Assembly (NCBI GenBank): GCA_022419385.1 | Contig: JAJUBI010000004.1 | Span: 3,143,286 to 3,207,285, forward strand | Length of the DNA stretch: 64,000 nt | Direction: 5' to 3' | DNA from: Paraconiothyrium sp. Pb-2020 | Taxonomy: Eukaryota > Ascomycota > Dothideomycetes > Pleosporales > Didymosphaeriaceae | Part shown: positions 54,840 to 64,000 of the stretch, piece after piece | How positions within the stretch are numbered: the stretch's first letter is position 1 | Layout of the letters: each line of letters opens with the position of its first letter | Position numbers and translations under genes: made by a program | Notes under the pieces: generated by a model | What the model was told of the DNA's origin: nothing | What the model saw: the letters and a program-made list of their open reading frames with translations, nothing else | Databases searched by the model: none

Positions 54840-56578
54840 ATGACACCTCTGGAAGAGGTAGAGACCGCTCCATCAGCATCACCCCCAACGGGCGCATACA
54901 CGGCTACCGAACTCGAAAGATTAGGACGAGAACGACCACCAGCTTTTAGAACGATATGGATTGAGTTGGGATTCTGCTTTTCTCTCTTAGGGTCCATGTT
55001 CGTCGTCGAATACTTCGTCTCTGGATTCAATGTCCTACTCCCATCGTTATCCGAAGCACTGCACATTCCGACACAGGCAGAGACATGGCCAGCGAGCGTA
55101 TTCTCGCTAGTCACGGGTGCGTTTCTACTCCCGGCAGGACGCCTTGCGGACATCTTCGGTGCTTATACTGTATTCACTGTCGGTCTGGCTTGGTTCGTAG
55201 TTTGGTCCCTGATTGCGGGATTCAGTCGAAACTACATCATGATCATTTTCTGTCGAGCATTGCAAGGATTCGGACCTGCGGCATTCATGCCTTCGGGAAT
55301 TATGCTTCTTGGTAGCATAGTAAGTTCATAACCCCATGCACCCTGATCAACCTTCTAACACAGCTGCAGTATCGACCAGGGCCACGGAAGAATCTTGTCT
55401 TCAGTATGTACGGAGCATTCGCTCCAGTCGGCTTCTTTGCCGGAATATTCTTTGCCGGTATTGCGGCACAGTTGTTGACCTGGGAATGGTATTTTTACTT
55501 TGGCACCATCATGCTGGGCATAGTTGCCGCTTCTTCATTTCTGTGCATTCCGCGCGACACCATGGAATACCACAAGGTTACCCCTAAGATGGATTGGTGG
55601 GGAACATGCACTATTGTGCCTGGACTCGTCCTTTTGGTATTCGCGATCACTGATGGCTCACACGCACCAAATGGCTGGGCAACACCGTACATTCCGGTCA
55701 CCTTTGCGTTGGGATGGATATTTGTGGGCGCTTTCATATATCTTGAGGGCTGGGTCGTGGAACAACCTTTGTTACCGGGAGACATGTTCCATGTCAAAGG
55801 TATGAAGGCGCTTACACTAGCACTGTTCCTCGAATATGGTGTCTTTGGTATCTTCCTGTTCTATGCCAGCTTTTAGTAAGTGGACAGCACACGCCTCGCG
55901 CAATAGGAGTCGACTAACATCTGTTTAGCATAGAAGAAGTTCTACACACTAGTCCACTATTGACCAGCGCTTGGTTCGCTCCCATGTGCATCGGTGGGCT
56001 CATCCTTGCGACCGTTGGTGGCTTTGTCCTGCACTTGCTTCCCGGTAGAATGTAAGATCCGTCGCATCATTGGGTTCGCGTGTTCGAGTATACAGGACTG
56101 ACAGTTCATAAGACTACTCCTGATTAGCGGCACATCCTACGTCATCTCCGTCCTCCTCTTCGCTATCCTGCCCGACAACCCGAACTACTGGCGATACATT
56201 TTTCCGGCCATGATTTGCGCTACATTGGGTATCGATGTTACATATAATGTCTCCAACATCTTTATCACAACCTCAATGCCAAAGGCTCGGCAAGGCCTCG
56301 CGGGCGCCTTCATCAACTCGATCCTATTTGTCGGCATATCTATCTTCTTAGGCTTCGCGGATCTAGCAGTCACGCAGACAGCAGATCGGGGGAAAAAAGA
56401 GAGCTACAAAGTCGCTTTCCAGATGTCGATCGCTCTCGCGGGAGCTGGACTATTGATCATGTTCGTAGGAGTGAAGATAGGGAAGGCGAGGAGTGATTTG
56501 ACTATCGAGGAGAAAGAGGAGCTGGAGAGGGAGTTGACAAGGAGGCGCACTACTGAGGCTATGAGTGAGCCGCAATGA
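54840..56578 (+). CDS. MFS transporter, drug:H+ antiporter type
   Basis: Plasma-membrane facilitator predicted to export small molecules. Four exons: 54840-55319, 55370-55875, 55929-56051 and 56113-56578; 524 residues with about 14 helices, consistent with the DHA2 group. The cytoplasmic loop motif A appears as LLPAGRLADIFGAY, and the motif C region as ALQGFGPAAFMPSGIMLLG. Other helices include YGAFAPVGFFAGIFFAGIA, TIVPGLVLLVFAITD and LAGAFINSILFVGISIFLG. Introns are 50-61 bp; the third uses an AAG acceptor (ATAAG), slightly unusual but the only one keeping the frame. Start at 54840 was preferred over 54828 because it gives a typical acidic N-terminus. Divergent Zn2Cys6 gene is a likely regulator. 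Confidence 0.92.
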
Positions 56579-57915
56579 TACGCGTTCCTCGTTGGTAAAA
56601 GGCCTTCTAATTTGAGACAGATAGCTAGATGAGATATATGATACCACCTCTATTCTAAGATACGCCTAAGTGTATTTACCTGTTTAATCAGAACCCGCAT
56701 TATCCTACTACACCCCACGTTGTGTATACTTTTCGCCTACCAACTACTTGTCTGTGCAGATAAAAGTCTCCAGCAGACTTCCTCATCCTCTCTAGAAAGG
56801 ATATTAGTCGAATTCACCCTTCCTAATTGTATTACGTATCAATAGACTAACGTCCAACAGCAACACTTCGTCGATGTAAAATCCTAGTTCATTTCATCAC
56901 TGTGACTGACTCGGAAACTTTTCCGCATCCGATGATTATTCTACATCTATAAAATGAGAGGATTACGATCTAAAAACTTAAGCACGTCTTGTGCAAAGCC
57001 GTCGTCTTTGAGATCATTTCTATACTACCTTCCTCGCTTCCGCCTATACATTATCATTACCCCAACGGACTACACCAAGTTCGTTACATCCCACAGGTTG
57101 TTGGTGCAACATAAACGAAACCCCTGCTTCATTCATGTTACTAGCCCTCCCGTCTTTACTCTGACTGAAAAGTTCGCTCATGTTCAAGTCGCACTTACAA
57201 TATCCAAAGATGCCTCCTTGAACCTTGAATACCACGCTCCTCCTTACAACTTGCGTCGGGTAATGCCGTGAGAAATCAACCATTCCGAGTAGCCCAGCCC
57301 TACAAGGATGCTCTCCCTGTCGTTGTAGACGTCACTGTGAAATGGAAACCTCCGCAGAAAGCTCTTGTGGTACTTGGGCGGAAGCTCCCGCACAAGTAAC
57401 AGAAAACAGAAGTAATATATGTTCTTATTTTTGAACCACTGCAGGATCGTGCATGTAATGGACAACAGGTATGCATGAAGTGTTGATGGAGTGTGTTGCG
57501 TGGGACTCGACAGGACTGGCTTACCTGTAAGTGAAAGAGATGACCCTGTTTTAGGTAAGATGGACGTCTTCGCATATTCTTTCGTTATGATACTTACGGT
57601 GGTAGCGGCTATTGGGCGGTTATGGCTGAAGTAACCCTCTATACTACACAGGAGCAACACAGCTGCGTTTGAAATACATGTTTATCACTTTTCAAAACCG
57701 TGGACCATTTTAGGTCTGCTTGAAGCAATCCATAGACACAGCCACGGCACTTCGTGGTCGTTCATCCGTCTACGTTCAAAATCGGCATCACATGCGGATA
57801 TACTTTCAGATCAGGACGCGATCATGATTAAACAAAAGCTAAATCACCATGCTGAGCTACGTCACAGCAATATCCACCAGAAACCTCCGAAGCACCTCAA
57901 TGAAATATGGTCACA
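56579..57915. other. 1.3-kb stretch between convergent genes
   Basis: 3' flanks of the MFS gene and of Nup188. Overlapping frames occur on both strands at 56.95-57.66 kb but none shows a recognisable protein; long for a convergent intergenic region. Confidence 0.4.
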
Positions 57916-60900
57916 CTAGGACCCACCATTCCCCAGTCCCAAACACACACCCGCAGCCTCAATCTCAGCGATCACCTTATCTTCATAAAGCTGCGTCCCA
58001 TCACCGACGACCCTCTCCCTTAGCGCACCCATCCTCCCCACCCATCCCTCAATATCTTCTTTCACATTTTCGTTGTCCCAATTGAGGGCGCACACATCTC
58101 CCGGTTGAACCCCCTCCCTAACACCTACAGACTTAACCCCATCTATGATGCTGTTGATAAGAGCAAGACTATGCGTCTCACTCGCCAAGTTTAAGGTAAT
58201 CTTCCCCACATACCTGCTATTCAGCGCATTCGAGCTGCGCTGCAATTGCTCCGGGAACGCATTCAAGAAGCTGCTTACCTCCGCGGCGATGGGTGCGCCA
58301 ACGGAAAGTAAGAGATTGAGACACAACGGGAGAATGCCCTTCGTCCAGATAGAATGCATGCGCACGGGAGCGTCGAAAGGCCCCATGCCGCCAGGGCGGC
58401 GAAAATAATTCATCAGGTTTGCGTTGTTAAGTTGCGAGAGGATACCTTCGACGGCCATGGATTCGGCGAGGCCGCGGATGGAAGAGAGTGAGAGGATGAA
58501 GAGTAGGGAGAGTTCACCGTAGATGGGGTCGGGGGTGGTACCGGTGCCGTTCGACGAAGTATCGAGGGTGAGGCGATCGGACCAGGAGAAGAGGGAGGAG
58601 GCGTAGCGGACAGTGTTGCTGTTGGCGAAGAGGAGGGTGATTTGGGATTGGGATGTGGCCATCTCGGGGATGGCAATGATGCGCTGGAGGAGGGCAGTAA
58701 GGAGGGCGAAGTCGGACGGGGCGACAGAGGAGGGATCGTTGTGAAGTTGAGTTGCGAGGCTGCGGAAGCCTTTGGCGACGGTGTCGGAGAGGATCTCTAA
58801 GAGTTCGAGAGAAATGTTAACGGGAGCCTCGTCTTTGTTTTTCGGCTGTACGATAGTGCTGCGGAAGCTTGAGCGGGAAAATGCTTCTTTAGGGTCGACC
58901 TTGTCGATCGGTTCAATGAGGTAGAAGTGAAGCGTAAGGTACAATACCCGGAGTAGCGTGCGGTAATAGTCCACCTCTTCACTAGAAAAAACATCATCAA
59001 AATCGGCTGTAGCCGCGCGAACGGCCGCCCAAACCGTACCTAGGAGCTGCCGCGCCTCTTCAGATCTCAATTTATCTTCGACAAGTCGCTTGAGTAATGC
59101 GAAGGCTAGATCGGCCCGCAAGATCATAAGCTGTCCGAAGAGAGCTTCAGGTAGAGCAGAGTCTCCATTTGCCTTCATGCATTGTTTGGTCACCTTGATT
59201 AAGCAAGTGGTGATGCGCTGGTCTTTCGCGGCGAAGTGACTGAGCTCCAGTGCAAGCAATCTCCAGCTGTTGAGAAGTTTGACGTGGGAGTCCACAAGGC
59301 TGAGATTTCTGTTGGCTCGCTCGACCTCAGCTTTGAATCCTTGATCGAGCCTAGGTCCCAACCACTTGCCGTCGAAATCGAGCAGTGATGATGCAATGTC
59401 GATATCATAGAAAAAGCTAGGTCCGTAGGTCGAATGTTGCAACGTTGTACGCTTGAAGTTGGCGAGCTTGACCCCCGGAAACTTCTTTTCGACATTGTTC
59501 TGAAGGTTCGCGTGCAAGGCGACTTTGTATGGGGGCAGCTTCAAGGCTTCTTCTTCGTAATAAGCCAGCGCGCCAAATACATCTTTGACCGATGCGCTAT
59601 CGCCAGATTGCCGGGCGGCGTGCAGATGCATGGCCAAGATTTCGGCCGCTAAGGAGGCGAATCCGTTCTGCAAAGAACGGGTTTCAATGGCTTTCTCTTC
59701 TTTCGGTGGGGATTGAGTTGATATCCATTTTAGGAATGCGATGAGCTGCTGAATGAAATCCGTCCTTTCCCGAAGATCTCCCATAGCCCATGACCAGTGA
59801 TTTTGCGCGGAGGTAATAAACTGCAGCATGGCTGTCCATAAACTCCAGGGCGGGTTCTGGCGGTTGAGATCGAGCTGCGAAAGTGATTCGAAGGCCATTG
59901 ATAGTAAGGATCTGCTTGCAGGTGCTTGGGAACTAATTTTCGATTTGCTCTTGACCAGCTCTCGCGGTGTGGTCCCAGTGAGCAGATACAGCGCGAACCA
60001 CCGTTGCTTGCTCGTCACTACGGCGGTGAGCAAATTCCAAACATTTTTCTGTATGTCAACTATTTTCAACGGTCCGTCCAGTTGAGATAGGACAAGCATG
60101 AAATTCTTTGCGGTTTTCGGACCAAGATGGCCGAGGAGCGATGGAGGCTCGTTGTGCTCTTGTTTGAGCGATGTTTCCTTGCTCTCTTGTGGTTGGTTTT
60201 CCACAACCCGAACTGCGCCGCGGACGAGGATCTCGAGCAATGTGACAACTGGAGATTTCCACACCTCACTGGTCACATAAAGTCGTGCCAGAAGTGGTGT
60301 AGCTTTGAATAATTGCTGTTCGAGATGTGTCCAAGGTCTTTCGAGCAAGATCGCAACCCGTACGAGGGTTTCTGAGAACACAAGTGTTGATTGAGTCTGG
60401 CGTTTTGACAAGGCTTCCCCGCTCGTCAAGATATTGTTTTTAAGGAGATCTGTTCCGCATAACAGAGAGGACAATATGGGATTTGTTGGAAGGTCGTTCC
60501 TAGACTTTGTGAGGTATAGTTCTGTGATATAGCTGGCAGTGGGTGCGATAATATTGGTCAACTTCTGCCCCAAGTCCGGCGCATCATCGACGCTGTACGC
60601 AGTCTTGAGGATATATGAGAATGCTTCACAGATGCCAATGTTGATGTGCAGTCGGTCTTTGGGAGAGTTATACTTCCAACCTAGCGAAGTTTCGTAGACA
60701 CTCGCAAGCATTTTGCCAAATGTAAGGAGCGTGGCGGTCATAGACTTCTCTGAAGTACCGCTCGCGGAGGCGCTTGAGGCGTTGAAGCGTGTCAGAACCC
60801 TATTTGAGTTCGACGATTTGCGCGAGACGGAGCGCCCCACTGCATCGACGACCAACGTATGGAAGATATTTATGCAGCCTATAAGGAACTGATAGCTACC

Positions 60901-63604
60901 AAGGACCATTTCGGTGCCGATCAAAATGCTCGCTAGGCTGCCGCCGGTACCGTCACTCTGTAGAAGCCGGCTCCTCGCTAACCACGGCCAGACCCTATTG
61001 GGAGCAACTGCAATCAGTGCTTGGACGAAGTGCGTGCATGCCACCAGAAGATGGAGCGAAACTTCATTGGATGGCTCTTGGTACTGCCGAAGCAATTGCT
61101 CCTCGAAGATAGATAGCACAATGCTGACAGTATCCGGACTGTGTTCGGTTCCAATACTCAAGGCTGCCAGCACTTCAACAGGACAAGTGTTACCGTCTCC
61201 TCGGGCTCTGGAAGCTTGTAGCGACGAGTGCATGATGTCGGCGAATAATTCAATGATCTGTGCAGCTTCGGCAGCTGACGCAGGTTCTTGCGTTGCGTAC
61301 ACGACCTTGGTGCTTCCTACGGCATACGTCGATAGAAGGTGGTAGAAGTATTCCAAAGCTGAGTGAGGAAACAGCCATCTCGCAACATAGGGCTGCACAG
61401 TGTCATCGAGAATAACCCCCGGTGTGTTCGCGTCAATTATCATAAAGGCCTCGAGTTGCGGAGCTGAATTCGCAGGCAGTAGACGCCGTTGGGTGGAGAA
61501 GTTCGACGGGCTCGACTTGGTAAATTGCGGTAGATCTACCGTCAGTGCAACACGATTTTCATTGGTCTCTTCTTGTTCCAGACGATAATCACCGAAGCCA
61601 GTCGGCAATCGCTGTGTCAATGAGCGCATTTGAACGAGGTCATCGTACGCTGTGGATTCTCCACTTTCTTTAGGGCCTTCCCCCCTGATCACCGCACTTG
61701 AAAAGAGGAGCAAAGGCTCCACTTGGAATGGGTAGTAATGCTGAGCTGAGTCGAGCAATTTGCCCCGAAGTACAGCACGATCCTCGCGGACGAATGTCAC
61801 CACGGGATCGTCGACGTGACGAGGCGCATCGAGTGCAGACCAGTTGTGTGCGGTCCTTTCGCCTACCAGGATCTGATGGACCAGGTCTACAAGCCCGTCG
61901 TGACTGAAATCTATTGCATCCGAGAGTAGGGCTGCACGGATGACTTGAATATAGAGCAACCGAAATTTGTCGCGGGATACCTGGTCAACAGCGGATCCAA
62001 GCTCAGTCATGCCAATGCGGAGAAGGGCTGACATGAAAGAGAGAACCTCTTGTTCTACGCATAGTACACCCAGTTGTACAAATACTGGTGGCTCACTTGT
62101 GTCAACTCGCGTCATGTGAAGTATAGCCTCTTCAAGCTGAGAAGGCGCCGGAAGGGACATCCTAGAGCCAGGGGCAGCGAGATCCAGTTGACGGTCCCGA
62201 GCCTCCTCGACACCTCGAGCGTGTAATGTAAGTCGCCATACAATGGACGCCCAAGCAAAAGCTGCGGGAAGCGCGGGACTCGGGCCCAGCTGCATCTGCC
62301 CCCCAAGGCTAAACGTAAGTCGCTCGAGCAAGCTTCCGTCCAAAACATAGGAGGCTGCATTCCACTCATCAAATCTTCCGGAATCGAGACCATCGAAGAC
62401 TTGTTGGGGTCGTAGAATTGCTACAGAAACCATAGACGTGAGAGTTTGGACCAATGATATCAGGGGTCCTTGTCCTTCGCGCCGCTGGAAGGGAATCAGT
62501 TTTAAGATCTGCAACCCTCGCTGAGCAAACTTACTATAGGAAACTCTTTGAAGAAGCCCACGCCAGCGAGTGTACCAAACCACAATTCGACGCTGGAGCC
62601 GGGGATAAGATCCTCTGTGTTGGCGTCCGCGTGGAACAGAGTGAGGTGCAACATGTGGACAATTTGAGTGGTCTGACCCAATATCCATTGCGTATCAACA
62701 TCATCCTGTATCGAGTCGGGAAGATCCCAAGGACAGCCCTCGTTCAGCGCTTCGGTTCTCTGGCTAAGAGCATCGATGCACCGGTCCAGGGCAGGCGCAT
62801 CGGAAGTTGTACCTCCTTTTGCATTCTGTTTGTCAGCTATAGCTTGGCCAAGCTGCTCAAAACGGTCGTCGCACACACGGTAGTCGGAGGGGTAAGCGGG
62901 CTTTGCGGAGCGTAGGTCTCGTGCGGCGCCCCATGCGAGGAGCAGCTGGCTGACCCTCAAGATGGAAGTGCAAGTGGAGAAATAAATGCCGATAAGTCTC
63001 AATTTCCGCTGATCAGGCGAGTTGAACTGCGAGGCTGTCTGTTCCTCAAGGGTTGCCGGAGCCTTGAGAATGGACATGGTCGGGGCGAACGTGGAGACGC
63101 CCAAGGTGGTCAAGCCGGCAGCTTCCTTTACGCTCAGCACCTCCTCCTCTGTCAATCCACTCAGCAACTGTACGGTTGGCCTGGTCTGCCATTCCTGTAC
63201 AGCCAAGCGCAATGCCGCGTATTCTGATATTTGAGCCTCTTTCGATAACCACAGACTGTCCTCCTTGATCTCATCCAGGTTGTAATGTTCATCCTGGGCG
63301 GGCGTGACGCTGATCGGGGCGGTTGCGGACTCGAACTTGCTCTTCTTCTGTGGCGAGGGCTTGGAAAACGGGGCCCATGGGCTGCTGAGGATAGCTACAT
63401 TCTCGTCGGAGGTCAGGAATTCGCGCAGCGGTTGGCTTTTAGCGGCAGTTTCAGGGTCACAGAGGGCATTGTAGGCGATATCCCAGGTGCTAGGCCAGTT
63501 AGCTGTGTCATTGGATGGATATGCTTTGAGTAAACACACATGAGCTGCTGCTCGCCTTTGAAGCACTTGGCGAGGTCCAAGTTGGAATGCTGAATGGGTG
63601 CCAT
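57916..63604 (-). CDS. NUP188: Nucleoporin Nup188
   Basis: Large alpha-solenoid scaffold nucleoporin of the inner ring of the nuclear pore complex, where it binds Nic96 and stabilises the pore. Three exons: 63538-63604, 62535-63502 and 57916-62484; 1867 residues, matching the 1858 of the Chaetomium protein. The N-terminus (LAKCFKGEQQLMS, NWPSTWDIAYNAL) matches the conserved start. Diagnostic segments: DSLWLSKEAQISEYAALRLA, PAFAWASIVWRLT-like helix (AAFAWASIVWRL), RVWPWLARSRLLQ, EPPSLLGHLGPKTAKNFMLV, AQNHWSWAM, TYGPSFFYDIDIASSLLDFD and ASSLFSWSDRLT with DPIYGELSLLFILSLS near the end. The second intron acceptor is ambiguous: CAG before CGGCGC (50-bp intron, used here) or an earlier in-frame CAG that would leave an improbably short intron. 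Nup192 was considered and rejected on the C-terminal motifs. Confidence 0.93.
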
Positions 63605-64000
63605 GGCGGCGCTAGAAGGCGCGTAGAAGAGAAGCGCTCAGCCAGAGGCCATAAAGTCGCAGGTGGAGGTACTGCTTGCGTTTGTCGCGGACGCATCGGC
63701 GTTGTCGCGAAAGTTCGCAGGCAAGCTCAAGCTTTCTGGAGCGCGTTGCGCACAGACCAAACTGCCGTCAAGACCGCCGCATTTTTGGGATCGCCGGCGG
63801 GTCAAAGAACAAAGCTCCGATGAACCACAATACTACGTTGAGCAGCGCGGAGTGACTCACTCCGCCGGATACCTGGCCCTGCTGACGCCACGCCGTCTGC
63901 TCACAATCAGACATCTGGCCTCCATCCCAATTCACAACCGCTGGACCGCCCGTCATGCCCGCCGCGCTGCCAGTCATAGATCACTCGCCCCACCATCCCG
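63605..64000. other. Right-edge region upstream of Nup188, with a possible small gene
   Basis: A minus-strand frame at 63768-63977 (69 residues, with a hydrophobic segment VVLWFIGALFF) could encode a small single-pass protein, but nothing is recognised and the region is GC-rich, so it may be chance. The rest is promoter of Nup188. Confidence 0.3.
63847..63865. promoter_or_regulatory. 19-bp palindrome centred on a TGACTCA site
   Basis: GCGGAGTGACTCACTCCGC is a perfect inverted repeat apart from the central base. Its core TGACTCA is the consensus of the Gcn4/CPC1-type bZIP regulators. It lies 243 bp upstream of the Nup188 start codon. Confidence 0.4.

Noticed and set aside
56954..57660. Opposing frames of 105 and 138 codons between MFS and Nup188 genes
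   Set aside because: They overlap each other, lack recognisable motifs and lie in the 3' flanks of convergent genes.
57916..63604. Nup192/Nup205 as identity of the giant nucleoporin
   Set aside because: The FSWSDRL and DPIYGELSLLF region, the YGPSFFYDI segment and the total length fit Nup188 instead.

Overview
This window looks like chromosomal DNA of a filamentous ascomycete, most probably a Dothideomycete. Genes sit on both strands, most are split by spliceosomal introns of about 50-60 bp with GTAAGT-like donors, and the proteins belong to typical fungal families (fungal Nup188, Zn2Cys6 regulators, PTH11-like rhodopsin-domain receptors, GH76 and GH79 enzymes, vanillyl-alcohol-oxidase-like flavoproteins). 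Two unrelated genes carry near-identical, highly structured introns (introner-like elements), a feature described from Dothideomycetes. All gene models here were spliced by eye and checked for reading-frame continuity; none has been compared with transcripts or a database.

Left part (1-17 kb): a partial nuclear-type protein; the head-to-head pair NDUFS4 (complex I) and ATP synthase subunit f (complex V) sharing a 242-bp promoter; a very large disordered protein; a small basic protein; a GPI-anchored GH79-like glycosidase; a GC-rich gene-free stretch; and two small hypothetical proteins, one of them membrane-spanning and visible only after splicing.

Middle (17-37 kb): a gene-poor, accessory-looking region with two rhodopsin-domain receptor paralogues, a small cysteine-containing secreted or anchored protein, a coiled-coil small protein, a short tandem repeat and long stretches without convincing genes. 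It is followed by an AAAP amino acid transporter (with introner copy 1), a secreted metallophosphoesterase and a multi-pass membrane protein with a histidine run.

Right part (37-64 kb): a SAP-like nuclear protein; a co-directional pair of flavoenzymes (salicylate-hydroxylase-like monooxygenase and a VAO-family oxidase with a peroxisomal SKL end, carrying introner copy 2) that could form a small aromatic-catabolism unit; an orphan hypothetical; a stand-alone adenylation enzyme; a DUF1993 protein; a GH76 mannanase; a divergent Zn2Cys6 regulator/MFS exporter pair; and the large nucleoporin Nup188. The strongest unusual signal is the pair of introner-like introns, which share about 80 percent identity, insertion phase, length and base-paired structure.
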